From CADCVW01 sp035644935 (GTDB lineage: Bacteria > Pseudomonadota > Alphaproteobacteria > Sphingomonadales > Sphingomonadaceae), in assembly GCA_035644935.1 (NCBI GenBank), contig DASQNO010000087.1:50344-114343 (forward strand): a stretch of 64,000 nucleotides of DNA. Reading direction: 5' to 3'. The notes below the pieces were generated by a model, which worked only from the letters and a program-made list of their open reading frames with translations, made no database searches and was not told the origin of the DNA. Both the position numbers and the translations under genes were made by a program. The first letter of the stretch is position 1, and each line of letters opens with the position of its first letter. This document shows positions 25,976 through 34,592 of the stretch, one piece after another.

Positions 25976-26813
25976 GGGCACTGTCAAACCAAATGCACCG
26001 GCTGGTAACGGGGGCAGGGTAGGGCAGGGGCATGCCTCGTCCAGCAAAGCCAGCCAGCCCGTTTCGCTGCTTCAACTCCTCGCCGGAGGTGATCCGGCTG
26101 GTGGTGCTGATGTACGTGCGCTTTCCCCTGTCGTTGCGGAACGTGAAGGATCTGCTGTTTGAGCGGGGCATCGACATCTGCCACGAGACGGTGCGGCTGT
26201 GGTGGAACAGGTTCGGTCCGCTGTTTGCAGGCGACATTCGCCGCAAGCGGGTCAGCCGCATGAGAGGCTTGCGCCACTGGCGGTGGCATCTGGACGAGAT
26301 GTACGTGAAGCTGAACCGCGAGATGGTCTATCTGTGGCGAGCGGTGGACCATGAAGGCGAGGTGCTGGAGAGCTACGTCACGAAGACACGCGACAAGGCA
26401 TCGGCACTCACCTTCATGAAGAAGACGCTGAAGCGCAACGGCTCACCCGACGCGATCACCACCGATGGGTTGCGCAGCTACGGTGCCGCCTTGGACGAGC
26501 TCGGCAACCGCGAGAAGCAGGAGGCCGGCCGCTGGGCGAACAACCGGGTGGAGAACAGCCACTTGCCGTTCCGACGACGAGAGCGGGCCATGCTCAGGTT
26601 CCGACAGATGCGGACCTTACAGAAGTTCGCCTCCGTCCACGCCAACGTCCACAATCACTTCAGCCTCGAACGCCACCTCGTCGATCGACAAACCTACAAG
26701 GAGAGACGCTCCGCCGCCCTGGCGGAGTGGCAGATCCTCGCGAGCTGAGCCGCTGCCTGCAAAGGCCGAATTGCATCGTGTGGAGAGCGGTTCGCGTTAG
26801 ACTGACAGCACCC
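25976..26813 (+). mobile_element. Intact IS6-family insertion sequence
   Basis: An 838-bp element with imperfect terminal inverted repeats (GGGCACTGTCAAACC at 25976; GGGTGCTGTCAGTC read inwards from 26813) and one transposase gene. Size and repeat form fit the IS6 family, which moves by replicative or conservative co-integration. Flanking 8-mers (CGGTTTAA and TTGACGGA) differ, so there is no target-site duplication. That fits arrival by homologous recombination or later rearrangement. Confidence 0.88.
26032..26748 (+). CDS. IS6-family transposase
   Basis: A 238-residue DDE transposase. The helix-turn-helix-like N-terminus contains GIDICHETVRLWWNRFGP. Catalytic residues visible are D88 (HLDEMYVKL), D145 (ITTDGLRSY) and E174 (NNRVENSHLPF). 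The full-length frame is intact. The start MPRPAKPASP lies 56 bases inside the left end. Confidence 0.93.
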   Translation: MPRPAKPASPFRCFNSSPEVIRLVVLMYVRFPLSLRNVKDLLFERGIDICHETVRLWWNRFGPLFAGDIRRKRVSRMRGLRHWRWHLDEMYVKLNREMVYLWRAVDHEGEVLESYVTKTRDKASALTFMKKTLKRNGSPDAITTDGLRSYGAALDELGNREKQEAGRWANNRVENSHLPFRRRERAMLRFRQMRTLQKFASVHANVHNHFSLERHLVDRQTYKERRSAALAEWQILAS

Positions 26814-27001
26814 TTGACGGATGGCCGCTTTCGGGAGCCGGTACGATCGGCCAGAGTGTCCGCCACTGGGTCACCGCCGCAAAATCGCCAAGCAGGAACA
26901 TACCGTAGCTTGGGTTGGCGGCTGCCTAGGCTTCGACTTCGGACTGCTGGGGCGGTAAAGGGGAGCGGCGGAGTACGACCGATAGCGCTCCGCCGAGTTC
27001 G

Positions 27002-27782
27002 TCAACCAGGCGACGCGGCGGAGCCGGCCAACAACCCTCCATCGATGTTCACCTCGGTCCCGGTCACATAGGTCGCCTCGTCGGACGCGAGCATCACCGC
27101 AATGGCCGCCACTTCCTCCGGCATCCCGAAGCGCTTCAGCGGCGTGTCGGCGACGAGCGCCCGCATCTTTGCTTCTCGATCGGGGCCGGTGCCCAGCATC
27201 GGGGTTCCCAAATCGGGGTCAGGATGGCGGCAGGATGGACCGAGTTGCACTGGATCTTCCAACCCTGCTGCGCACAGTAGAGGGCGACGGTCTTGCTGTG
27301 GTTGCGGATCGCCGCCTTGGACGACGCATATGCAGCCGCGAGCGGGATGCCGACCAGCCCGGAACGGGAGGATATGTTGATGATCGAGCCGGTGCCCTGC
27401 GCCTTCATTGCACCGATCGCGCAACGGCGGCCAAGGAAGGTTCCGTCAAGATTGACCCTGTGAACCTCGCGCCAGTCCACCAGGTGGCATGTTCGGGATC
27501 GTGGGCGACGATGCCGCTTTCGAAGCCTGTCACGCCGGCATTGTTGACCACCACGTCGGCGGCGGGAACGATGCCTGCGAGCCGGAGCCAGTCGGACTCC
27601 TCCCGCACGTCGAGCTTTTCGAGGCGGCATCCGATCTCGGCAGCGGTCGCCATTCCCGCTCGCGCGTCGATGTCGGTGATGACGACGATCGCACCCTCGT
27701 CCCGGAATCGGCTCGCGATGGCGCGACCGATGCCACGCGCAGCGCCGGTGACGACGCACGTCTTATAATTCAGTCGTTGCAT
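27002..27782 (-). pseudogene. SDR-family oxidoreductase broken by two frameshifts
   Basis: Three reading frames carry consecutive parts of one short-chain dehydrogenase. 27782 to ~27460 has the Rossmann motif VVTGAARGIGRAI and NNAG. The middle (~27460-27220) has NISSRSGLVGIPLAAAYASSKAA, with catalytic Ser, Tyr and Lys. 27215 to 27002 ends KRFGMPEEVAAIAVMLASDE and VNIDGG. Joined, they give a full ~255-residue enzyme. Two frame changes (near 27460 and 27215) inactivate it. NAD(P)-dependent alcohol or sugar oxidation was the ancestral role. It lies just right of the IS6 element. Confidence 0.85.
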
Positions 27783-28375
27783 GATGTTCTCGAAACTTAA
27801 TCTCGGTGGGCGGATCAGTCCGCGGGCGAGTGCCTTTCCGCTCTAGCGGTGACGTTGAATCATTTCGAAAACTCCCGAGAACGCCTTTGTCTATGGCGGC
27901 CTGTGGTCATGAGCAAGGCTCGACGGCAGCGCCCGGTTCGGCTCAGCCGGACCACCAGCTACCGTCCCGCGAACTTTGTTTTGCCATTCAGGCAGCAGAT
28001 CGCGTTAGGTGGAGCCGGCGGAGGATTGAGACGAAGGAGTGTCGGCTTCCGGGGAACGGCGAAGTGGCCCCGAATGGCTGCCTCTGGTTGGAGGCTGCTG
28101 TGCGTGTAAGCAACCACTAGGGTTCAAGGAGAGCTTGGCTGCGCCACGTCGCGCTAGGTAACCGGGTCGGCGTTGATGCGCTCGCCCTCGCGGGCCTATT
28201 TCACGCTCGGAAAGATGCGCCCGTCCGCGTTCGACTTGGGGTCTCCGACTTAAGTCCGGCAGGGTCAGCTAAGCTGGTGGTCGCGCGCACGACTTACGTT
28301 GGTCCGCGCAAGCCTTGTGCGGGGGCTGAAGGCGACCCGTCGAACACCGGCTGATACGTCGTATGCTGCCGTCGA
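27783..28375. other. No confident gene
   Basis: About 590 bases downstream of the unknown gene at 28376 and upstream of the SDR pseudogene. Overlapping frames on the plus strand (27806-28120) look non-coding. Nothing further recognised. Confidence 0.35.
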
Positions 28376-28945
28376 TTAGGCAGTCGCGCGCACCTCGGCG
28401 AACAGGGCGTCTAGCTCGGCAGCCTTCAGATGCGCGGCGCGGATGGCGGCCACGAGGACTTCCGTCGCGACTGAGCGGTCGTCGCTCGCGAAGACGCGGA
28501 CCTTGGCCGTCCGCTTGGGGGACTTGCCGAGGAGCGTGCACACTGCCTTTACAGCATTGACCGCCGGGTGCTTCGAGGCCGGCCCCGCATCGGCCCCGAC
28601 CGGCTCGTAGGCGCCTCCAAGCTTCTCGACCCGGCGCTTGGTGTCGGTCCCGGTCAGGTCCGTCTGCCGGAGCTGGTCGTAGACCAGCGGCGTCAGCCCG
28701 TTGTACCCTGCGTACTTGGAGAACGCGGCGACGTAGCTGCCCGGCTTTACCTCGAACGCGACCCATTCGACCGCGTGGGAGCAGCCGTTCGCGAGCGCGC
28801 TTGCCGCGACATTCGCCTGGCCCGCGAGCGCCTTGGTTTCGGCGTCGAAGGCCAGGACGTTCTTGCGCAGCTCGGCCTTAGTCCCGACCAGAGTCGGCAT
28901 TTTCGGCTGCGGGGGCGTGCTCGTCTTTGGCATTTTAGGCTCCAT
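28376..28945 (-). CDS. Hypothetical protein
   Basis: A 189-residue protein. The N-terminus is Lys/Pro-rich and disordered (MEPKMPKTSTPPQPKMP), then comes a helical body with KPGSYVAAFSKYAGYNGLTP and a C-terminal helix ATEVLVAAIRAAHLKAAELD. No family recognised. An ATG at 28933 is an alternative start. Flanks on both sides lack genes for 250-600 bases, so it stands alone. Confidence 0.6.
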   Translation of the reverse strand: MEPKMPKTSTPPQPKMPTLVGTKAELRKNVLAFDAETKALAGQANVAASALANGCSHAVEWVAFEVKPGSYVAAFSKYAGYNGLTPLVYDQLRQTDLTGTDTKRRVEKLGGAYEPVGADAGPASKHPAVNAVKAVCTLLGKSPKRTAKVRVFASDDRSVATEVLVAAIRAAHLKAAELDALFAEVRATA

Positions 28946-29196
28946 CTTGCAGTGATATGGGACGTCTGGAGCATTTAGATCACAAAATCAAATCCAGTTC
29001 TCATGGTCGTCCACGGTTGAGCTCCACCGAACCGCTGGACGAGTTCACCACGCAGTCGGTGACCATGCCGTCCCCGCCAATTGCGAGATCCACCGCAACC
29101 CTGCTTTGGCGCCGGCCCTTTGCACGGCTGGCGGATAGGAGTCGGGGTCCACCGTTGGTCGGTTCCCATAGCCGATTGAAACGCTAGACGGTCGCG

Positions 29197-30222
29197 ATGC
29201 AGATCATCGCAAGACGCGTTGTCGATACGATCCTCATCATGCCGAACACCGAACATGTATTCGGCACCGACGCTGCCGCGGAACCGCTGGCGATCGCCGC
29301 CCAGCTGACCTTCGGCGATGTCGCAACGATCTATCTGACCAAGCTCGGCGCCATTGCAATCCAGTTCCTCGAGGGCGGGGAACTGGCATCGATTGAGCAG
29401 CTCGACGCGATTGGATCGGGCGCTTTCGCAATACCTAACCATGTCACCGAGCGGCGCGAACAGGTTCTTGTCCTACAAGGCCGGCGGCTGCTCTTTGCCA
29501 ATTTCATTGCCGGCGCAGTGTTCGGGCGCATCTGCGCCATCCGCCATACCGCCCTGGCCGGGGCGGTCAGCGCGGGCATGAACGACATTCTGGTGTTCGA
29601 GCGCCGAGGCGACGTGATCGCGGTTGAAAATAGCGTGTATTCGACCGCTGTACTTGGCCCGAAACTCGCCGCCACGAGGCAGGAGGCATCGCGTATGCAG
29701 CTGATCACTGCCGGTGATCTTTCCGAGGCGGCGCGCTTTACCGAAAATCTCGTGGCCCGCGCGTCGGCATTTGCTTACGCCAATCTGCAGGTCTGCATGG
29801 CCATGAACTATCAGGCGGCGGTTCTGCACCACGCGCAGTTGGCCCCCGCCAGCTTCGCCCTCAATTTCTCAGTAGCCGAAGCGCTCATCAACGAAGTCTT
29901 CTTCGCCTATGGCGCCGTCGCCGCGGTGCCCCGCCAAGCCTTCGCCGCGCACCATCATACGATTGCCCCGGTATCCCGCAAGACGCTGCGCGAACGCAAC
30001 CTGAAGACGAAGATCCAGGATCTGGAGGACGGCGGATTGATCTCGTCCTATCTCGGCCAACGTCTGCAGACGGCGCGGCTGGCGCGCAACGATCTCATGC
30101 ATGGCGCGATCCCCGTCGCGGTCACTGCATCTGGCGACCTGCAGACCATGGTGCGCGACTTGTGGGGACTGCTGCTTGACTCCCCTTTCGAACTCAACGC
30201 CGGGTATACTAGGCGGGTATAG
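29197..30222 (+). CDS. Hypothetical protein with a C-terminal HEPN-like RNxxxH motif
   Basis: A 341-residue protein. Residues ~1-200 match nothing I know. The C-terminal third is helical (INEVFFAYGAVAAV and KTKIQDLEDGGLISSYLGQR) and ends in RLARNDLMHGA, with RNDLMH at 297-302 fitting the Rx4-6H active site of HEPN RNases. HEPN proteins are frequent in toxin-antitoxin and defence islands. The ribosome site is poor; MPNTEHVFG at 29239 is an alternative start. No antitoxin partner is adjacent. The HEPN assignment is moderate. Confidence 0.6.
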   Translation: MQIIARRVVDTILIMPNTEHVFGTDAAAEPLAIAAQLTFGDVATIYLTKLGAIAIQFLEGGELASIEQLDAIGSGAFAIPNHVTERREQVLVLQGRRLLFANFIAGAVFGRICAIRHTALAGAVSAGMNDILVFERRGDVIAVENSVYSTAVLGPKLAATRQEASRMQLITAGDLSEAARFTENLVARASAFAYANLQVCMAMNYQAAVLHHAQLAPASFALNFSVAEALINEVFFAYGAVAAVPRQAFAAHHHTIAPVSRKTLRERNLKTKIQDLEDGGLISSYLGQRLQTARLARNDLMHGAIPVAVTASGDLQTMVRDLWGLLLDSPFELNAGYTRRV

Positions 30223-30407
30223 GCGTCGGCTCGGGTCGACCTAGAGGTGCAGGCGCCGCCCTGTTGCGGTCGCCGGCTTGATCGCATCGAAAACTGCGGT
30301 GGCGTAGGCCCGGATGTGCGGTCGGCGGGCTCATCGATGGAAATCACCTTAACGAGTGTCTGAAGTTGAGATGGATGTTGGGAACGCTGAACGTCCGCAA
30401 CTGGGTC

Positions 30408-30764
30408 CTAATGGCCGCCTTCGATCCAAGGCACCCCCGCTTCGCGAAATGCATCACCGAGCGCAGCCTCAAGCTCCAGCGACTCCCATTGCCGCAACGG
30501 ATTGAGGTGCGCGACGAGTCCCGGCAGGAGGTGCAGGCCGAACCTCTTGACCGCGCCACTCGCCTTGTAGCCGAGCTTGTGCTGATCGAACCGCCAGTCC
30601 GGGTCGCGGGACGTTTGTCCGACGTACAACCCATCTCGGCGGAGAGCCGGGTTATGGGGCAGGACCACGTAGACGGAGTGTTTCGCTCCGCGTGTGCCGA
30701 CATCAGTCGCGCGCAAGCTGCGGGCAGCTCGTTGCGCCGCCGCCATCCAGATGTCCGCCGTCAT
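30408..30764 (-). CDS. GIY-YIG-like nuclease domain protein
   Basis: A 118-residue protein whose core, HSVYVVLPHNPALRRDGLYVG followed by QTSRDPDWRFDQHK, follows the GIY-YIG pattern (VYVV... LYVGQT, then a conserved Arg and His). Near the C-terminus, ESLELEAALGDAFREAGVPW supplies the metal-binding Glu. The start ATG at 30764 (MTADIWMAAAQRAAR) lies 31 bases after the stop of an upstream gene, suggesting an operon. Activity on DNA is inferred from the fold only. Confidence 0.65.
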   Translation of the reverse strand: MTADIWMAAAQRAARSLRATDVGTRGAKHSVYVVLPHNPALRRDGLYVGQTSRDPDWRFDQHKLGYKASGAVKRFGLHLLPGLVAHLNPLRQWESLELEAALGDAFREAGVPWIEGGH

Positions 30765-30795
30765 CGTTGTCGACAAACGACCGCAGCTCGCAGCC

Positions 30796-31128
30796 TCACG
30801 CGAGAGCCGCGACCAAGGCATGGGCCGCTTGTCTGGCGCGAAGCCAAGTCTCGTGTTCGCCGATCGCGTCAGCGAGCGCCCGGTGCGCCGGTCGGGCGTT
30901 CTTTGCCGCGCTGGCGCGAGTGACAATGTCGTGTGCCTCCACGTCGAACCGGGCGGGGGGAAGAACCGGCCGAAGGATCTCGGTAGCGGTCTCCCTGAGC
31001 GCCTCATCGGTGTCGCGGAGCCTCAAGGCATGACGAGGCAGCCCTGCTCCCGCAACAAGACGCTCAACCATTTGCCGTCTCAGGAAGGCGCGCTGGCGGT
31101 TGATCGACCATCTTCTTAGTTTTAACAC
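30796..31128 (-). CDS. Hypothetical protein upstream of the GIY-YIG gene
   Basis: A 110-residue Arg- and Ala-rich helical protein (MLKLRRWSINRQRAFLRRQM at the start, HALADAIGE-type helices at the end). No family recognised. It could also be the N-terminal part of the same ancestral protein as the GIY-YIG domain, split by a frameshift, since the two frames lie close together. Confidence 0.45.
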   Translation of the reverse strand: MLKLRRWSINRQRAFLRRQMVERLVAGAGLPRHALRLRDTDEALRETATEILRPVLPPARFDVEAHDIVTRASAAKNARPAHRALADAIGEHETWLRARQAAHALVAALA

Positions 31129-31191
31129 GGGTTCCTAAGCGCCCAGCTTTGAACGACTGCAAGAACAGGATTCTACTCGTTAGACGAAAAA

Positions 31192-31548
31192 CTAAAGACC
31201 TTTCTGCCTGCGAGAACTGACCGCCAGTCTGTGAACCAGCTCGTTGCTAATGAGGTTCTTGGGCGAAAACGTGACGCCAGTTTTTGTTGATCTGAGTCCC
31301 GAAGAAGCGACTTCCTCGGCATGAGCCGCGATAGCTCTTGGATCGACATACAGGCCACACTGCTTGCTGAAATCAGCATAGCCCGCGATGATCGTTCCTT
31401 CAATCTGGAACCCAGGCATGTCGTACTCGATGACTTCCTGGGCGTCTGGTAGCGCCTGTGATAGCTGCGCACGCAGTTGGTTTAATACAGCGCGGAATTG
31501 CTCCGGCGCGGCGGCTATGTAGGCGTCATGGCTATTCGTCTTCGTCAC
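31192..31548 (-). CDS. DUF1801 (YdhG-like) protein
   Basis: A 118-residue protein of the DUF1801/SufE-like YdhG fold. Conserved segments: AYIAAAPEQFRAVLNQLRA at the start, VIEYDMPGFQIEGTIIAGYADFS in the middle and ISNELVHRLAVSSRRQK at the end. Biochemical function is unknown. It lies 12 bases after the SRPBCC gene and is the last gene of a minus-strand operon. Confidence 0.8.
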   Translation of the reverse strand: MTKTNSHDAYIAAAPEQFRAVLNQLRAQLSQALPDAQEVIEYDMPGFQIEGTIIAGYADFSKQCGLYVDPRAIAAHAEEVASSGLRSTKTGVTFSPKNLISNELVHRLAVSSRRQKGL

Positions 31549-31560
31549 GCCGCCGTCCTC

Positions 31561-32097
31561 TCAAAGCTCATGTGATGACGGGAGAGCCGTCTGCATCACC
31601 ACTTCAGCTTCGGAATGAAGCTTCCAAAAGTCAGCGACTCCCTCGCCCCTGATGCGGCGCTCGAGCGCTACCAGATGGGAGTGCCAACCACCGCCGAAGT
31701 TGATTGCGTCGTTTCTGCCGCGCAGTTCCGTGTGGGTGAGAATCAGGCGGGTTCGGCCTGCCTCGGCGATCAGCTCGAACGTGACCTCTCCGGCCTCTCC
31801 AGCCTCCCATGTGAAGGCGAGCAGGTGCGGAGGTTCGATCCGGGTGATGCGCTCCTCCCAGCTATGGCCAAGATACTGTTTGTAGCGATCAGGAGTGGGC
31901 ACTTGCTCGTCGGAAAGCCGATCGTGGTTCATCGTCATGCCGATGGCGCCACCGACCTTGAGGTCGGTCGGGCCGGCCATAAACCAGCGCGCGCGCAGTT
32001 CCGGGTCAACCAGATACTGCCAGACCTTCTCGACGGGAGCATCGAGCAGGCGCTCAAAACGCAAGCTGTCAGGGGTAATCTTGTCTGGCGGGTTCAT
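31561..32097 (-). CDS. SRPBCC/AHSA1-domain protein
   Basis: A 178-residue START-like protein. RLLDAPVEKVWQYLVDPEL, then WFMAGPTDLKVGGAI and GGGWHSHLVALERRI are typical of the AHSA1 (activator of Hsp90 ATPase-like) branch. Such genes are usually paired with an ArsR-type regulator, and here the ATG overlaps the arsR stop (ATGA). The ligand is unknown. Confidence 0.85.
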   Translation of the reverse strand: MNPPDKITPDSLRFERLLDAPVEKVWQYLVDPELRARWFMAGPTDLKVGGAIGMTMNHDRLSDEQVPTPDRYKQYLGHSWEERITRIEPPHLLAFTWEAGEAGEVTFELIAEAGRTRLILTHTELRGRNDAINFGGGWHSHLVALERRIRGEGVADFWKLHSEAEVVMQTALPSSHEL

Positions 32098-32417
32098 TTC
32101 TCTTCCTTTTTGAGTGCAGATTCCAGAGCATCGAGACGGTCGGTCCAGAACCGCTCCCATTGAGCGAGCCAGTCACTCGCCTCCTTGAGCCGGTCTCCCT
32201 TCAGGCGGCAGAGTTGTTGTCGTCCGACCTTGCGTCGCTCGATGAGACCGGCGCGGGCCAGCACACCGACGTGTTTGGCGGCGCCGGCGAGGCTCATGCG
32301 ATAGGGTGCGGCAAGTTCGCTCACGGGCTTCTCGCCCAGCGTGAGCGCGGCCAGCATGCCGCGCCTTGTGGGGTCGGCAAGCGCGGTGAAAGTAGCATTG
32401 AGCGGATCATCAACCAT
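32094..32417 (-). CDS. ArsR-family regulator (end of the S41 reading frame)
   Basis: A 107-residue winged-helix regulator starting MVDDPLNATFTALADPTRRG. The recognition region is MSLAGAAKHVGVLARAGLIER, and it lacks the metal-binding Cys motif of true ArsR. It is the type that accompanies SRPBCC genes. Its frame continues without a stop from the upstream S41 peptidase. I list it separately because it has its own ATG, a full domain and an operator palindrome at the start codon. Confidence 0.8.
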   Translation of the reverse strand: MVDDPLNATFTALADPTRRGMLAALTLGEKPVSELAAPYRMSLAGAAKHVGVLARAGLIERRKVGRQQLCRLKGDRLKEASDWLAQWERFWTDRLDALESALKKEEK

Positions 32418-33758
32418 ATGGTTGAGTATTGGAACGCTCGATGAACTGCCACCCGTAGGTTGACGTTCTGTCCTGGCCAGGCGGTTTGGTTCGCCGTCGC
32501 CGCGATCGACCTCAATTGCCGATGCTGAGGCGCCTTCAACCAGGAAACGGACCTGCGCTAACGGATCGGCCTCCAAGGCGAAGCGGTCCGATCCGAGCGC
32601 AACGAGGCGCGTTAGGGCGCGACCCTCCCGCCGATACGTCAGTCCTTCGGGTCCGATTTCAACCGTTCGGTCTTGGTAGCGCCCAGCATAGCGCGCCAGC
32701 GGCAAAGCCGGTGTGACCGGGGCCGCCAGAGCTTGGTAAAAGGCGAGAAGGCGAGTGTCCGCGGCGCGCTCCGCCTCTGACGACCTGGCCACGACGGCCG
32801 CCATGGCTTCGGCCTGAGCACGGAGCAGCGCCTGCTCGGGTGCTACGGCTATAGTGGGCGGTACGCCTTTGCCTTCCCAGTCGCCCCCGGTTTTGGCGTG
32901 GACGGGCCGACCTACCGAAACACTCAGCACGTAATCGCCGGGCAGGGGTACGAACTCGTTGCGGTAAGCCGCGCCCGCCGTGGGCGCGCCGACCAGCTTG
33001 CCGAATCCGAAGGCGGATACGTGGGCAGCAAATTCCTCCGCGGCCGATGCCGTGTCCCCGCTGGCGAGGACGAAGACCGGCTTCCCCGCCAGGCTGAACG
33101 GCGCGGTGGGCGTCTTGCTAGCCTCGCCGGGAGCGCCGCGCATCTCGAACCGGACGAGCGGCGTGCCGACCGGCACGAAATAGCTCGTCATCGCCGCAAC
33201 CGCAGGCGGCCATCCGCCGCCATTGCGTCGGATGTCGATTATGATCGCGTCGCCCTCCTTCAGAAAGCGCATGGCGGTGGCCAGCGCCTCCTCCGCGCCC
33301 GGCGAGCCCCAGTAGAAGCCGTCATAGGCCAAATAGCGAATGTTGCCGGGCAGCAGCTCGAGCTTGCGAACGCCGGCGTTCGCAACCTCCACCTGCCGCG
33401 CGTACCCGGACGAGACGCCACTTCCTTCGCCCTTCGGTCGCCGCTCGCGCAGCTGCGCGGAGAGGCGCGGGTCGTACCGAATGCCAAGGTGCTTGTCGTG
33501 CGCTACAGCGTCGAGGTCGGCGCTCATCCGGTCCGCCAGTGCCTCTCCCGACAAACCCCTGTAGCGGCCGGCCGCCTCGGCCTTAGCGAGGACCTCGGCG
33601 AGCTTCGCGGCAGTGGCAGGCAGGACGTAGCGCTTGCCCAGCACCTCGCGGGCTGCGGTCACGACGGCGCGGGTGTCCGCGGGAGCGGACGGCTGCGCTG
33701 ACGCCGGAACGGCAGAAGCGAGCAGGCAGGCGGCAACATAGGCAAAACGTCGGGGCAC
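32094..33758 (-). CDS. S41-family peptidase read through into ArsR
   Basis: A 554-residue frame. A signal peptide (VPRRFAYVAACLLASAVPASA) precedes an S41/C-terminal-processing-protease-like domain: IIIDIRRNGGGWPP and LASGDTASAAEEF, with the Ser nucleophile near residue 237. After about residue 440 the frame runs without a stop through PTGGSSSSVPILNH into the ArsR domain. A secreted hydrolase fused to a DNA-binding domain makes no cellular sense, so I infer that a deletion removed the S41 stop. The GTG start at 33758 has AGGAGA upstream and lies 23 bases after the marR stop. Confidence 0.8.
   Translation of the reverse strand: MPRRFAYVAACLLASAVPASAQPSAPADTRAVVTAAREVLGKRYVLPATAAKLAEVLAKAEAAGRYRGLSGEALADRMSADLDAVAHDKHLGIRYDPRLSAQLRERRPKGEGSGVSSGYARQVEVANAGVRKLELLPGNIRYLAYDGFYWGSPGAEEALATAMRFLKEGDAIIIDIRRNGGGWPPAVAAMTSYFVPVGTPLVRFEMRGAPGEASKTPTAPFSLAGKPVFVLASGDTASAAEEFAAHVSAFGFGKLVGAPTAGAAYRNEFVPLPGDYVLSVSVGRPVHAKTGGDWEGKGVPPTIAVAPEQALLRAQAEAMAAVVARSSEAERAADTRLLAFYQALAAPVTPALPLARYAGRYQDRTVEIGPEGLTYRREGRALTRLVALGSDRFALEADPLAQVRFLVEGASASAIEVDRGDGEPNRLARTERQPTGGSSSSVPILNHMVDDPLNATFTALADPTRRGMLAALTLGEKPVSELAAPYRMSLAGAAKHVGVLARAGLIERRKVGRQQLCRLKGDRLKEASDWLAQWERFWTDRLDALESALKKEEK
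32410..32425. promoter_or_regulatory. Operator-like palindrome at the arsR start codon
   Basis: A perfect 16-bp palindrome, TCAACCATATGGTTGA. The arsR ATG lies inside it. ArsR repressors of SRPBCC pairs bind such palindromes at their own promoters, so autoregulation is likely (inference). Confidence 0.55.
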
Positions 33759-33781
33759 CTGCCTTCTCCTCAAGAACGAAC

Positions 33782-34276
33782 TTACACGGCGAGAGGGTCG
33801 GAGCTTAGCGAGCCGGCGAGGGCACCCGGCACGAGCTGGTGTGCGATGCGCGACGCGAAGTCCTCCGCTTCCAAACGGGCGGCGGTTTCGCGAAGAATGT
33901 CCGTGAGCGGGATCGGCAGCTCCGCGTCGAGCGTCGCGGCGGCTCGGGCGATAGCGTCCCAGAGCGCCTGCAGGCGGGCGCACGCGTCCAGCCCGGTTGC
34001 GGTTAGCTCGATAAGGCGCTCACGGCCGTCCTGGCCCGGCGCGCCGGTTACGAGTCCGGCGGAGCGCATCTCTGCGACGGTCTGGCTAACGGCCGAGTGT
34101 GAGACGCCCGTGGCGTTCGCTAGCGCGCGGATGGAAAGCGCTCGCCCGGCCTGCAACTGTCGCGCGACGGGGTAGAAGCGTGGGCGGAAGTCCAGGCCAA
34201 TGGCATCGTAATGCGCCTGCACGCCGCCGTCCAAGGCGTCGATAAGCTTGCGTAGCGTGGTGCCCAGACCCTCCAT
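33782..34276 (-). CDS. MarR-family regulator
   Basis: A 164-residue winged-helix protein. ALSIRALANATGVSHSAVSQTVAEM is the helix-turn-helix, followed by the wing GLVTGAPGQDGRERLIELT. It is the first gene of the minus-strand operon continuing into the S41 gene (23-base gap) and probably regulates it. Confidence 0.85.
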   Translation of the reverse strand: MEGLGTTLRKLIDALDGGVQAHYDAIGLDFRPRFYPVARQLQAGRALSIRALANATGVSHSAVSQTVAEMRSAGLVTGAPGQDGRERLIELTATGLDACARLQALWDAIARAAATLDAELPIPLTDILRETAARLEAEDFASRIAHQLVPGALAGSLSSDPLAV

Positions 34277-34592
34277 CCAGAAACGTATAAGTACTGTTAC
34301 AACTCCTGTCGAGCAGCATGTCTAGACAGCATTGCTGACAATGAGCGCAGGAATGTCGAACATGAAGGAGCTTCCATTCTCGCGCAGAGGCTAAACCGTC
34401 CTGAGCGTCTGCTTGTGGGTCTGTACGGACGAGAAGCGGCCGAGGAGAAGTGGGGCTATCTCGCTCGCTCGCTCGCCAGCGAGCTGCCGAATAATGCCGG
34501 CTGCTTGGCGCGGCTGCGCCCGGTTAGACGATCAGCTCGACAATGTTCCGCTGAGACTCGCGTCAGTCACGAAGAGCGTGCATCCTCTCGGC
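34277..34592. other. Divergent intergenic region
   Basis: About 315 bases between the marR start and the secreted-protein gene at 34593; expected to hold promoters for both directions. No repeat or operator could be assigned. Confidence 0.4.

Noticed and set aside
24902..26813. True composite transposon
   Set aside because: The left copy is deleted internally and no target duplication or resistance or catabolic cargo is seen; only a pseudo-composite arrangement is supported.
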